Made by a program: the position numbers and the translations under genes. Below, piece by piece: positions 42,353 through 53,004 of a stretch of 64,000 nt of DNA (position 1 is its first letter; the number at the start of each line of letters is the position of its first letter). The notes under the pieces are model-generated. The model saw only the letters and a program-made list of their open reading frames with translations. It was not told the DNA's origin and made no database searches. The stretch spans positions 45,198 through 109,197 of the forward strand of contig JADDMT010000098.1 of assembly GCA_021401465.1 (NCBI GenBank), in the 5' to 3' direction. The DNA is from Teratosphaeria epicoccoides (Eukaryota > Ascomycota > Dothideomycetes > Mycosphaerellales > Teratosphaeriaceae).

Positions 42353-43486
42353 TTATGCCTCGCGCAGAGGTGGCACGCTGTCGTCTATTTCTCCCGGCTC
42401 GTCCGTGTCATCTGGTTCTTCCGCATGCTCTAGGGCACTGTCCTCTTTAATCTGGTCGACATCCTCATCCACCGCATAGGTCGAGACATCCATGGGCGAA
42501 AATGGCGACATAGGCTCATCACTTATGTGATTCAGCATCTTCTTCTCTTCGCTCTCCACGCCATTCATCGCGTGACAAGCACTGCATCTCCATTTGCCGA
42601 CATCCTCCAGTGTCCTTGTTCCAGGTGGTGCTTGTCCATTGACCAATTTACAATTCTGACATATGAGCGCAATGCGGTTCTTGGCTTGAGTCTCATCTTC
42701 TCCAAGTACCACATCAAGGATACGGTCATACCACTTGGGGCCATCCGAGTACTGCGTGGGCTGCTGCTGGATTCTTGGAGGCGGCGATGGCGCAGCGAAG
42801 GCATTGGGAGCGAACTCCTCGTGCGGTCCATTTTGCATATTCTCCGCCTCATGGCTACTGTCAAGCAGTGCGTCTTTAGGTCGCACAGGCGTGCCTTGAG
42901 GTGTAATTTGAGGAGGCTGCGGTCTCTGGATGTTCGCAGTAGGTGGAGGGGCGAACCCCGTCCTCGGCCCTTGTGATATATCATGTGCCTGTGGACCTCC
43001 TTCTGCCTTCCTCTTCCCCTTGACTGGCGGCTGCGGTGACGAGTGCCTTTTCTTTGGTGACCCTCCATACTTGTCCAGCAGCTGCTGGGTACTGTCGTAT
43101 TTGGTTGCGGCCTTTAGCTTTGCAATGGCCTTCTCTCTCTGCTTGTAGAGATCATTTAGATGTGCTTGTGAGTTAGACAGGCGGTAGCTGTAATAGGTGT
43201 CGAGTGCCGTTCGTACTGCGTAGATCAATACAGGTCCGCCAGCTACCGTAGTGTACTCTGCTGTTCCCCATCGCTGGTACCCCGTCACAAGTGTGAGGAT
43301 CGCTGCGACCAGAATGTATGCAAAGCTGGAGTACAGCGTCCACAGCACCTTGTACCGCCGCTGCTTCTGCCGAAAGTTGTCGTTGTGTGCGCTGGCCTTA
43401 TTGATCTGCGTCGACAGCTTGCTAAGGACTTTCTCGAACGAGGCTGCGGACGTCTCGTCACCCTTGAAGGGCCAGAAAAAGACCAT
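42353..43486 (-). CDS. LNP1: Lunapark-family ER junction protein
   Basis: An intronless 377 aa protein. It begins MVFFWPFKGDETSAASFEKV, followed by a coiled coil, two closely spaced membrane helices (SFAYILVAAILTLVTGYQRW and TTVAGGPVLIYAVRTALDTY) and a second coiled coil (SNSQAHLNDLYKQREKAIAK). A Pro/Gln-rich linker leads to the Lunapark zinc ribbon: CQNC, then CSAC about 26 residues later. Family knowledge: it stabilises three-way junctions of the tubular ER and acts against the atlastin/Sey1 fusion GTPase. The acidic C-terminus is variable. All expected parts are present. It shares a 459 bp divergent promoter region with the poly(A)/poly(U) polymerase gene. Confidence 0.92.
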   Translation of the reverse strand: MVFFWPFKGDETSAASFEKVLSKLSTQINKASAHNDNFRQKQRRYKVLWTLYSSFAYILVAAILTLVTGYQRWGTAEYTTVAGGPVLIYAVRTALDTYYSYRLSNSQAHLNDLYKQREKAIAKLKAATKYDSTQQLLDKYGGSPKKRHSSPQPPVKGKRKAEGGPQAHDISQGPRTGFAPPPTANIQRPQPPQITPQGTPVRPKDALLDSSHEAENMQNGPHEEFAPNAFAAPSPPPRIQQQPTQYSDGPKWYDRILDVVLGEDETQAKNRIALICQNCKLVNGQAPPGTRTLEDVGKWRCSACHAMNGVESEEKKMLNHISDEPMSPFSPMDVSTYAVDEDVDQIKEDSALEHAEEPDDTDEPGEIDDSVPPLREA

Positions 43487-43945
43487 AGTGTTCTCTCTAC
43501 CGTAAGATGCGCATCTCGTTCTTCAGACCATCAATGTGTCCAAAGTACAGGGAAAGTGGAAACCCGTGCTTTCTGCGCCAGCTCGACAAAAGAGGCAGTG
43601 ACGCAGCTGCAGCGCTAGGAAGTAGCCAGGGGTAACAACCCACCGCTTGCACAGCAAACAATTACATATGTATACGATCTTGATGAACCACGTCCAAGGA
43701 ACAAGTCGCTCAGCCTCAGCACTTCGAAGATTCGTTGCTGCGCGACGCACTGCATGGCACGTTTCAACCATTGCTGATCTGCAGCTTCGAGCTTGGGTGC
43801 CTGCGAAAGGTTTATTGCGCAGACCGTACAATAGCTCTGTTTGATAGAATGAGTCCGACAGACCAAGAAAGCTAGGTAGACAGATTCTCACCTCATACTT
43901 CGAGACAGCGCCCGATTCAATCGCCGCCTTCCACTGCTTCTCAAA
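43487..43945. promoter_or_regulatory. Divergent promoter region
   Basis: 459 bp between the divergent starts of LNP1 (43486) and the nucleotidyltransferase gene (43946). The frames inside have no coding character. No TATA box is evident. Confidence 0.4.
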
Positions 43946-46377
43946 ATGGCCGGCCACGAAGAGTCTCTCGAGGACCAGCTTCGCCGCATGGTAGTCAGCG
44001 GGCATAGGCAAGCGCCGCGAGTACCACAAGCAACAGTGGGCCAGCAGCAATCTCCCCAATCACTGAACGACGCTCCGAACGGCAGGCCCCCAGTCGTACC
44101 GCCGCATTTGAAATACAGCTCGCAGCAAATCCACGCCGCGCAGCATGGACCGCCTGGCCTTGGCAATGTCTATGCACCTGGTACGCATCCGCACCTTACC
44201 CCGATCCGACAACAATATTTGCAGCAGCCGCCAATAGATCCGCCTGCTTTTCGTGGAGTTGGTCAGGTCGGTGGCTACTACCAGCAGCAACGCCAACAGC
44301 CGCATCAGCTGTATGGTCCTATCGTGCGCCGTGGTCCTTTGATGAATACATGGAACGATGTCTCCAGGCAAGCCAATTACTTGGATCATTTGGCGGCTTC
44401 TGAGAGCTCGAAAGTGGACATGAGCCAGGCCGAGGCCGCAGAGAAGGAAGACTTTCGCGCGACACTGGAGAGCGCAATACACGGTTTATGTGCTGCAGAC
44501 GATCGCCTTCCTAAAGTCTCGCTCGAGTGTTTCGGCAGCTTCAGGTCAGGGTTCGCCACTGGCGGGTCAGACATGGATCTTGTGATAGTATTGCAGGACA
44601 ATCTTCCATCCCCGGCGTGCTTTTCACTCCTCGAGGATGATCTGCCGCGCGCCCTTGAGAAGCGATTGCTGAACATGGGCTATGGCGCTCGACTACTGAC
44701 ACGCACTCGTGTTCCAATCATCAAGATCTGCGAAAAGCCAAACGAATGCCTCCTGAACAAGCTTCGTGCCGAGCGCTACAGGTGGGAGGCTCTGCCGAAT
44801 GAAAAGAAATACCCACACGTGCACCAGAATGGGGACGATGAGGCTTTAGCTGGCGAAGAGGCCGACCTTGACCCTGAATCAACTCCCACCGCCAGTGGGC
44901 CAGCCGCCGAACAGCCTGCTGCGCGATGTACAACACCTCCAGGTCAATCACTTGAGTCTGGCTCGACGACAGCACAGCCAGACAGTACTAACAAGGCTAC
45001 TCTGGCCGAAAGTTCAAAGTCTATTCCGACAGATAGGGCGGCTGACAGTGCGCTGCACAAGCCACAGCCACCCAAGCGCGAGAATAGGCCTTTCACCAGA
45101 GAACGCAAAGCAGGTCCACTCGACTTCCCCAAAGACGGCGTTGGTGTCCAATGTGACATCAACTTCTTCAATCCACTTGGACTACACAACACGCAGCTCC
45201 TCCGGTGCTACGGCATGTGTGACCCACGCGTGCGGCCCATGGTTCTGTTTGTCAAGGCTTGGGCGAAGCGAAGGAAGATCAATAGCTCCTACTCGGGCAC
45301 ACTATCTAGCTATGGCTACGTGCTGATGGTTCTTCACTACCTAGTCAATGTCGCGGACCCACCTGTGCTTCCGAATCTGCAAATGCCGTGGCGGCCGAAC
45401 CCATCTTGTACGCCACAAGGCGCTACGCGCACAGAAGTAGACGGACACATAGTCGACTTCTGGCGCAACGAGAACGAGATCATCCAAGCTGTGCGAAATG
45501 GGCAAATGTCCTCGAGCAGAGAGTCTCTGGGCTCATTACTGAGCGGCTTCTTCAGGTACTACTCTTCTCAAGGTGGATCTCCTCAGCTCCATTGGATGCA
45601 GGATGTGTTGTCCTTGAGGACTCCAAAAGGCCTGCTGAATAAGGCTGAGAAAGGGTGGGTGAAGGCCATTACCGAAGACGGCGAAGGCAAGAGAGTCCAA
45701 CACCGTTACCTCCTCTGCATTGAGGATCCGTTCGAGACGACACACAATGTAGCTAGGACTGTCACACATCAAGGTAAGATCACCCGTACACTCTCAGCTT
45801 CGCCTGCTGCGTCCTAGAGGCATATACTCACGCACGTGTAGGTATCGTAGCTATTCGCGACGAGTTCAGACGCGCTTACAGGATTCTCCAAGCAGTCGGC
45901 CAAGCGCAACAGCACGAGGATCTCTTCGCTCATCATCTTGAAACAGAAGACTTCCAGAAGGCTACGGCAGCGCTGAAGCAAGATACGGCGGCCCAAGCGC
46001 AAGCGGTCGACGCGCAAACAGACTTACAGAAGACTCTCATGCGCAATCAAGCAGCGTTCACACAGAATCGCAGCGGTAATACTCAGCGCCCCTCTCACCG
46101 TCAGCGTCGTAGAGGCAAGGGTCGCGGTATCACCGGCGGCCAGCAGCATCAACAGGCTCCATCTCCGCCAAACACCGCCGACGAAGATGCATTTCCCACA
46201 TTGGATGTGAGCTCTCGTCGCGGCACTGCTGGTGTGACAGGAGCATCTCACCGTGGCCGGGGTAGCACAAGGTCCCACAACAGCGAAAATGCAGCGCCAG
46301 TCACACGCAGGAGTGGCTTTTTTCGACGCGTGCCTGTCGAGCAAGCAACAGACTCGGCCGAAGGTGCACTTCAATAA
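43946..46377 (+). CDS. Cid-type non-canonical poly(A)/poly(U) polymerase
   Basis: Exon 1 is 43946-45773 and exon 2 is 45842-46377. The 68 nt intron runs GTAAGA to GTGTAG, and the product has 787 residues. After a Gln/Pro-rich, probably disordered N-terminus the catalytic palm shows GSFRSGFATGGSDMDLVIVL (residues 197-216), with Asp209 and Asp211 as the first two metal ligands. VQCDINFFNPLGLHNTQLL supplies the third at Asp404. The central domain reads RPMVLFVKAWAKRRKINSSY and SSYGYVLMVLHYLVNV, followed by a PAP-associated segment with PFETTHNVARTV. An insertion of about 100 acidic residues separates the palm halves. The C-terminus is Arg/Gly/Gln-rich, probably RNA-binding. Family members add A or U tails to cytoplasmic RNAs; which one applies here cannot be told. 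Confidence 0.9.
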
Positions 46378-46727
46378 CTCGTACGCAGGACTGGCCTTTT
46401 CCGGCGCATCCCGGCACAATACCACCAGTCGCGGCTAACAGCGACGCATTTTCAGTGCTGAAGTGAGCAGCTGAGGACGTCTGAAATCTCTGGGGTTAGA
46501 CTGCATCGTCCCGAGAAGTCCAAGCGTCCATATTGATGTCATGTTCATCATGCACACAAGCCGCGATTGCGGTGAAATGTATAGAATTTTGGGCGAAGCA
46601 TTGCAAAGCAAAGGATCGACTGTATCATAAATGGCATCATGTACCATAAGCCCACGACGGCTAATCATGACATAGAATGTAATCATTTGTGCATTCCAGT
46701 GGCCTGAATTTGAGGCGGTGAAGCTCG
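46378..46727. other. Convergent intergenic region
   Basis: 350 bp between two 3' ends; both terminators should be here. AT content rises slightly. No gene or repeat is seen. Confidence 0.45.
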
Positions 46728-48791
46728 TCATGTCTGAGTATCATCAAGAAGTTCATAAAACAGCAAGTAAATCTCCCTTTGCATGCCAAGCACCTCACTA
46801 GTCTTGCTCTCCTTAACTTTCTCGTCGCTGATGCGCCACCACCGCTCGTGCGGCTTCCGTTTCCGCAAAGGCAGGCTATCCATCGCCTTTGCTATGCCGC
46901 CTGAGCGCTTCGGCTGACCAAGAGGAGGCCGCGGCCCAGGTTGTGCAGGTACTTCCGGTAAGCCATTTGTAGGCATCGCATCGAGTGGTACACTCGTGCT
47001 CACCTGCCTCCTGCGATTATCTGCGGCTGACAACTGCAACGATCGCGAAGACGCTGACGATGTTGATGGTGACTCCAGATCGAAATGAACGAGGCCAGGT
47101 GGCGTGTCTGACATCGCTGCATCAGTCAGATCGCGAGACGGGCGCGCACCAACGCGTGGACTAGGCGCAGCCGATACGCCGGGAGTGTTGGCAGGCGTGG
47201 GTTTCACACTGTAGATGCCTTCGCTGCCCATTGAGGCTGGTGTAGAGAACGGTTGGGGCTGCATTTGTCGACGAAACGTCTCGTAATGCCCGCTGTTATG
47301 GCCGCCCTTGTGCGTGACGACTGTGCGAAGCTGATAGATTTTGCGGTCGAGCAGGCCGCCAAGCGGTAATGTTTCTGGGAACGGGACCTTGGACATGTTC
47401 TTAGTTGAGCTGGAGTATGGATCCCACACCGAACGATTCAGGTGTATCGCCAGTATGCGTGGAAAGACTGAAATGCGAGTATGTCGTGATATGCGCCGTT
47501 TCGGCGCTGTCGATGAATTTGGCAACTTGACGTCTTTTGGTGGCTTCTCGGGATCTTGTTCCAAAGCCGCGTCCAGCTTCTTCTTCGCTTGCTCAAACTC
47601 AGAGCGTTCTGTTGCTGATAAGCCTGGTCTAGCCAAATTTCTGCTATATACGGAAATGGCATGTTCCAGCCGACACCTATCACAGATAAAGTCGTCGATA
47701 TGCTCGATCTTAAGCAGCCCATCGAGGCATGCATTCAGACTTGTTGAATTGGCATTGTGAGGCACGTTCAATGTTAACGTCGCAAATGATGATTTGGACG
47801 GTTTGGGCTCGAAATGGCAGTGCGAGCATTCAATCTGCGATTCCATCTTACCTTCGAACGGAAACATAGGTGCGTCCGGAACTGATTCATTCTCGGATCC
47901 GCCACCCAATTCCGGACCCGCTGCGTGTGTTGCCTTTTCATCTGACTGCGGTGGCTGAGTGTCTGCCACTTTATGGTGCTTCTGACGGGCTCGCCGCCTT
48001 ACCCTACGAGCGGCATAGTGCTCATCGGCTAGCCTTTCGGCCACCACCTGCAAGAATTCCTGCGCGTCCTGCTGCGTGCGATTGACTCTTGTCCTGAACG
48101 ATGTCTCCACAACGCGAATGAATTGCTGTGCGCTGATCGTCTTTTTGTATATCGGTCGCTCATTCAGAGCATCCAAGATATCCTTTAATCCAGCCGTGAC
48201 CAGACCTTGCTGCAAGCCCAGCAATTTCCACTCTGGCACCTCTTTGCTCGATGCCATCCTCTGCTCCTCCTCTAGAGCAGCTGTTATATCTTGGTATAGC
48301 TCCAGCCCGTCCAGCTTTCGCCTATGAACCTCTCGGATGAGATATATGCGTAGCTCTGGCAAGCCAGCCAGCGCCTGCAGTACACTGTTGATAAAGCAAT
48401 CATTTGCCGGGTTGCTCAAACCCACCACGCCTTTCTTTCTGGTGGACTTGGAGCTATTGGCCGCCTCATCGTCGAGAAAGAAAGTCGGCCCAAACACGTA
48501 CACCAGCGTGATGGCTGCCAACGATGCTCCAGCAGCATATCCAGCGATGGTCAACGGCCTCTCAGGCATCTTGCGCGCAGCTCCTGTGCCGGCTACAGCT
48601 ACCACCAGAGCCTTTTCGCCCTTGGTCGCTAGCCCTCCTGATTGCTGAGCCACTTCAGATGCTGTGTCAGGAAGTGAGGACAGCGCGGTCGACACGGCGT
48701 CCCAAGCCGAGTAGCCATAGCGAAATGGGAGCTCCAGTAAGCGCTCCAGGATCTTGGTGACGACTTGGTAATAACTAGGCGGAACAACCAA
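46728..48791 (-). CDS. UBP16: Membrane-anchored deubiquitinase, Ubp16-like
   Basis: An intronless 687 aa ubiquitin-specific protease. A hydrophobic helix at about 82-101 (IAGYAAGASLAAITLVYVFG) precedes the catalytic domain, as in yeast Ubp16 of the mitochondrial outer membrane. The Cys box is GVVGLSNPANDCFINSVLQA with Cys132; the usual Gly two before the Asp/Asn is Ala here. A zinc-binding pair pattern is visible (CSHCHFEP, later CDRC). The His box is VVTHKGGHNSGHYETFRRQM, and the C-terminal RWWRISDEKVKESK with the final YLLFYELLDD completes the fold. Long Ser/Pro-rich inserts separate the His box and the Trp block. Family knowledge suggests removal of ubiquitin at the mitochondrial surface; substrates are unknown. 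Confidence 0.9.
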   Translation of the reverse strand: MVVPPSYYQVVTKILERLLELPFRYGYSAWDAVSTALSSLPDTASEVAQQSGGLATKGEKALVVAVAGTGAARKMPERPLTIAGYAAGASLAAITLVYVFGPTFFLDDEAANSSKSTRKKGVVGLSNPANDCFINSVLQALAGLPELRIYLIREVHRRKLDGLELYQDITAALEEEQRMASSKEVPEWKLLGLQQGLVTAGLKDILDALNERPIYKKTISAQQFIRVVETSFRTRVNRTQQDAQEFLQVVAERLADEHYAARRVRRRARQKHHKVADTQPPQSDEKATHAAGPELGGGSENESVPDAPMFPFEGKMESQIECSHCHFEPKPSKSSFATLTLNVPHNANSTSLNACLDGLLKIEHIDDFICDRCRLEHAISVYSRNLARPGLSATERSEFEQAKKKLDAALEQDPEKPPKDVKLPNSSTAPKRRISRHTRISVFPRILAIHLNRSVWDPYSSSTKNMSKVPFPETLPLGGLLDRKIYQLRTVVTHKGGHNSGHYETFRRQMQPQPFSTPASMGSEGIYSVKPTPANTPGVSAAPSPRVGARPSRDLTDAAMSDTPPGLVHFDLESPSTSSASSRSLQLSAADNRRRQVSTSVPLDAMPTNGLPEVPAQPGPRPPLGQPKRSGGIAKAMDSLPLRKRKPHERWWRISDEKVKESKTSEVLGMQREIYLLFYELLDDTQT

Positions 48792-49056
48792 GACTCGCAG
48801 GCCAAGCTAGTGCCTTTGCTTGCTTCGGCTCTGCGTTCGCGCAACAATAATGCACAGAAAAACTGCACACCAAGCTGCCGGGAAGTCGCCGCTGTCCTGC
48901 GGCTTGCGAGCACGCACAGACTTCTTAGCTCTTTATTTGCCTCACTTCGATATCTGAATCACGTACCGAATTTACAGCACGACAAATACAAACGAGCAAA
49001 TTCAAGACAACGCCATAAGCCGGAACCAGTTCAGCAAATACTAGAGAACCGCGAAT
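48792..49056. promoter_or_regulatory. Divergent promoter region
   Basis: 265 bp between the divergent starts of the deubiquitinase (48791) and TMA7 (49057). No distinct element is recognised. Confidence 0.4.
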
Positions 49057-49379
49057 ATGCCTTCAGGTCAAGGGACAGGCACGAACCCAATCCACAACAA
49101 GAAGCCGAAGAAGAAGGTCACCGAGGAGGATGAGGATGGTCTGTAATTTTGCAACATGTCTCTGTCTAGAAGCGCTAACAGCTTTGATAGACAAGGCTTT
49201 TAAGCTGAAGCAGGCCGCCGACAAAAAGGCCCGGGAGGAACTGGCCAAGGCTGCCGGCGGCAAGAAGGGTCCTCTTACCACGTAAGCTGCTGCCCCGAGG
49301 CATCACGGTATATAACATTGCACGGGCTGACATGTCGTACAGTGGCTCACAGGGCATTAAGAAGAGCGGCAAGAAGTAG
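49057..49379 (+). CDS. TMA7: Translation machinery-associated protein 7
   Basis: Three exons, 49057-49138, 49191-49281 and 49343-49379, give 69 residues. The introns are 52 and 61 nt: the first has an unusual GTCTGT donor, a GCTAAC branch and GATAG acceptor; the second is GTAAGC to GTACAG. The product has a Lys-rich N-terminus (NKKPKKKVTEEDEDD), a helical AFKLKQAADKKAREELAKAA, and the hallmark tail GPLTTGSQGIKKSGKK. This small basic protein co-purifies with ribosomes in yeast. Length and tail match the family exactly. The gene is hidden from simple ORF searches because every exon is short. It is divergent from the deubiquitinase gene. Confidence 0.95.
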
Positions 49380-49881
49380 CCTGCTCATCGTTCCGGGCAC
49401 GACGATTTGAAGCGACGGCGTTAGGCGTGCTTTGACAATTTTCTCTATACCTAAAATTCATGTAACATACCGGCGGTCTTTCCCTGCCACCCAGAGGTCT
49501 CAGCTTGGCTGTGCGATCCAAGCTACACCTCATACGCTTCTTGGATCTTGACGTGAATCTCTATAGCCTTCGAGACACCCAGCAGCCGTCCGCGCAACAA
49601 GGTTCGTTCACGTATTGACTCTCGGACCTCATAGCCTGTCGGGTATGTGCTACACAGCACAAGCAGAAAAATATTCTTCCTTTGACCCGGCTCCGGACAA
49701 GCTAGACAAAAGGCATGATCACTTCAAAAAGAAGTTTTGTGAAACGCCCAGAACTCCAAGCGCAAACTTCTAAGAGTGCAGAGTCATGGATATCCATCTG
49801 CACACACCAATTCACACAAATAGGAGTCGCGACCAATAGCGCTCCCTTTCGTCCTGAATTAAGTCCATCGCAGCAAGGTTT
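49380..49881. other. Convergent intergenic region
   Basis: 502 bp between the 3' ends of TMA7 and SEC4. It should hold both terminators. No gene, tRNA or repeat is seen. Confidence 0.45.
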
Positions 49882-50573
49882 CTAGCAGCAATTCTTGCCC
49901 AGACCACCTGCCGTGCCGCCCTGGCCACCCACGGCCACACCCGATGCTGATCCCTGCTGCTGCGGTTGTTGCGTGTCCACGATCCTCTTCTTGATATCGC
50001 TAGCTAAGCTGAAGAAAGCTTTCTCCACATTAATGTTGCTCTTCGCTGAAACCTCCATGAATGGTATGCCGAGCTCATCTGCCAACGCCTGTCCTTGCTC
50101 TGTAGTGACCGCGCGCTTCTCTTCCCAGTCGCACTTGTTACCAATCAGGATCTTGTTGACGCCCTCTGTTGCGTGCTGCTCGACGTTGGAGAACCATGTC
50201 CGGATGTCTGCGAACCCCTGATCAGCAAGCAACTCACCCACCATCGATCTTCTCAGTAGCTGAGTATCAACTCACTGTTAAAACTCCTCTCGTCCGTCAC
50301 ATCATACACCAGCAGTATTCCCATCGCACCCCTGTAATACGCCGTCGTGATTGTCCTGAAGCGCTCCTGCCCCGCTGTATCCCATATTTGCAGCTTCACC
50401 CTTTTACCGTCAAGCTCGATTGTTCGGATCTTAAAGTCGATTCCAATTGTCGTAATGAAACTCGGTGTGAAGCTGTCCTCGCTGAAGCGCAGCAGGCAGC
50501 AACTTTTGCCCACACCAGAGTCGCCAATAAGGAGCAGCTTGATGAGAAAGTCGTAGTTCCGCGTGCCTGCCAT
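49882..50573 (-). CDS. SEC4: Rab GTPase of the Sec4/Rab8 type
   Basis: Exon 1 is 50573-50276 and exon 2 is 50207-49882. The 68 nt intron runs GTGAGT to TCGCAG and joins RSFN to NIRTWFSNVEQH, giving 207 residues. All GTPase motifs are present: GDSGVGKS (P-loop), FITTIGIDFKIRTI (switch I), DTAGQERFRTITTAYYRGA (switch II), NKCD and EVSAKSN. The C-terminus is Gly/Gln-rich and ends GKNCC, a double-Cys geranylgeranylation signal. The RabF and switch sequences match Sec4/SrgA, which guides post-Golgi secretory vesicles to the exocyst at hyphal tips. The start MAGTRNYDFLIKLLLIGD is the family's usual one. It is the last intact gene before the transposon block. Confidence 0.96.
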
Positions 50574-51180
50574 CTTTGTATAAAATGATCCAGCAAAAAT
50601 GTGAGAAGCCTCCTGGATCGCAACACTTGACTGAAAGTGCAAGTCGTGATATGCCTAATGAACGCCGATAATTTCGGCGTGAGGCGCGTTTCGATTGGGC
50701 GACTGTACACGACCCGCGATGTTCCGTTGAGTAGTTTGTGTGGAGTCAATCCAATACGTGGGCCTTTGTCTGTCCCTGAGTGTCGGGTGTGGGATCCAGA
50801 CTGTGGACAGGGCAGATCTGACGGTGACGCCGAGGCCGAGTCTCCGAATCAAAAAAGTAGAGTCCGAGACAAGCTGCTTGCGCGAACAGCTGTGCCGCGG
50901 TGATGAACCTAAAGTAGGGAAGAAGTTGGAGACTGTAAATCGTGGGGTTAGATTTCAGATGGGTGGGAAGGAGACCTAGAAGGTAACGCTGGGTGAGGCG
51001 TTAGTCTGACGTTCCCTGTTTCCTTCTAGGTGCGAAGCCAGCCGAGCTTTGATACGTCGGCACGTGCAAGAAAGGGCACGGAGCTCTGACCATGCCATCA
51101 TGACATTATCGCGATCTTCCTAATCTTCTAGCTTCACGACCTTTATCCATCTACAACACAGCCAATATTGCTGCTATCAT
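50574..51180. promoter_or_regulatory. SEC4 promoter region and end of the gene-rich part
   Basis: 607 bp upstream of SEC4. Base composition is still like the gene-rich part, with polypurine stretches near 50915-50975. No further gene is supported. The sequence turns AT-rich at about 51,180. Confidence 0.5.
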
Positions 51181-51846
51181 CTCGGTTAATAGCTCAAAGT
51201 GATGCCACGACTAAAGACGATTAATTAGGAAGCATGGCAGGAGTACATGGCTACTTGTATGTATAATAGCATGTTAAAAGATACTATTATAGAGGAAGTT
51301 AATTAAGAAGAACATGTATAGCATAACCTCTTGTAGCCAGACAATACTCATATGGCTAATAACAGACGTAGACTAAGTTAACTAAGTGCATGTTATTATA
51401 ATACCTTAAAGAATAGGGCCTACACTATTACTAGTAGCTTACAGATATTAGTAATAAAGAGAAAGAGATAATAAAGGACTGCATATAGTACTAGTTTTAC
51501 GCATAGCAAAGCTCTAATGTTAATATTATTAAGATACTAGCTATAGAAGAATAGGACATTAGTTAAAGGATAGTCTAGTACCTTTGCTATAGTATAGGCC
51601 TATAAGCGTAGCTAACTACTAATTAAGCTGCTACTAAGTTTAACGAGCTTTAAGAGCTTGTATATGCAGAGTATAATACTAGCTATGTTCTTAGTTATAG
51701 TAGGAGGTACCTATATGCCTACTTTTGTTACTAATATAGCATGATTAGCTAGTAAGTACTCTGCTCCTAGCTGCTATGCTTTATATAGGCATTTATAGCT
51801 AAATTGCTATTTTGAAGAGACTAGCTCTTTAAGGCAGCCTAGCGTG
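51181..51846. repeat. AT-rich, RIP-decayed repeat remnant
   Basis: About 670 bp with very frequent TA, CTA and TAG words, few CG or CA dinucleotides and no open frame. This is the composition left by heavy C-to-T and G-to-A mutation at CpA. The original element cannot be recognised. Its last bases, GCGTG (51842-51846), are one copy of the target-site duplication of the chromovirus that was inserted here. Confidence 0.6.
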
Positions 51847-52206
51847 TAATATAGATATATGTGCTATATGATATGAAAATATCTCGCAGTGTGACAGAGT
51901 AATCCGACCTTTTAGTAGGTACAAGACAGCGCTGCTTTCTGCTTATCGCAGAGGTGGCGCTAAGGGTGCTTATAACCCCTGACGCTCCTCAATTAGGGAA
52001 AGCATGTCTGAGCCTAACCCCGTAGGGGTACCGTAGGGTTAGCGACGTGGGGGTGTCCTACGTCGACAACTGATCCTACTCGGACGACATACGAGCTAAC
52101 GTATGTACGAAGGACCCCCTTGCCATATGTAGCAGGGTCACTACATGCTAAGGGCGGCCATTAGAACCCATGCGGTTCAAATAGTCCCCTAGTATCAACC
52201 GTATCA
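51847..52206 (-). repeat. LTR, left copy (3' LTR of the element)
   Basis: 360 bp; starts TAATATAG where the other copy has TGATATAG, and ends CCGTATCA. By my hand alignment it differs from the right LTR at 12 positions, all transitions. In ten of them the left copy carries the T or A state, and nine of the twelve are CpA/TpG sites. Confidence 0.95.
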
Positions 52207-52220
52207 CTGCCCCTCCTCCT
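52207..52220 (-). other. Polypurine tract
   Basis: Read on the minus strand, AGGAGGAGGGGCAG directly precedes the 3' LTR. This is the position and composition of a plus-strand DNA primer for reverse transcription, and it confirms the element's minus orientation. Confidence 0.8.
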
Positions 52221-53004
52221 ATGAGGATGTCCCTAGCCTTACTAAGTGACGCATGCAGAACATATAGGGTACGGGATGTAGCACGCTTACACCGCGCAAG
52301 GGTAAATAGGTAGATAGCCTGCGTAACATGTGTCATGCGCATACCTTAACACCTTCGTAGCGAGTACAGGGCGGAGGCTACTGACTTAGGCGGGTTTTAA
52401 TCTGTTACATGTTAGGCAGCTTCGTAACACCTTCGCTTTACATGCAGATCAAGATATCAGGAAACCACGAGTACGTACTTCAGTTAATCCTTGAAATTAT
52501 AGGGCGAGCATGCGCGCTAGCCTCGCCAAGTAGCTTGGCTGTCCCTATTTAGTCGTGACTGTGAAGAACGTGTCGCAGAACCTCGGGGTAGTAGGAAAGT
52601 ACGCGGACGCTCTACGCGCGCCACTCAAAACGGCAGGAGCGCGCTCCTAGCGCGGGCCTTGTCACATTTCCATGCTAGTAGGCTAGCACGAGTGCAGTCG
52701 GCGCACATGCGTGACAGCCGCGTTATCCGTTATTGCATCATTCGGTCCCCTTGTAAGTTAACTAGAGGCAGGTGCTCTGCGCATGTAGTTCGAGTCACTA
52801 GCTTAACGGTTGCAGTAGGCAACAGGGGGGCTGTCAGAGGGTATAAAAACCTCGTCGCTTCCTAAACTTTCCTGTTCTAAGACACTAACATTAACCTCTG
52901 CTCCCACTTCGCTTAGCTTGCGCCTTGCTATGTCTGCAGGTCTGTACTAGAGCTCCTTCTTCTTTAATCAATCAATCAAGATCAATTAACCTGTCTTAGC
53001 TATA
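52221..53004 (+). promoter_or_regulatory. Leader with TATA box for the antisense gene
   Basis: About 780 bp between the polypurine tract and the plus-strand start codon at 53005. GTATAAAAAC at 52841-52850 is a good TATA box, 155 bp or more before the ATG and on the strand of the antisense gene. A short plus-strand frame (MSAGLY) lies in the leader. No protein-coding stretch is convincing in the rest. Confidence 0.55.
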
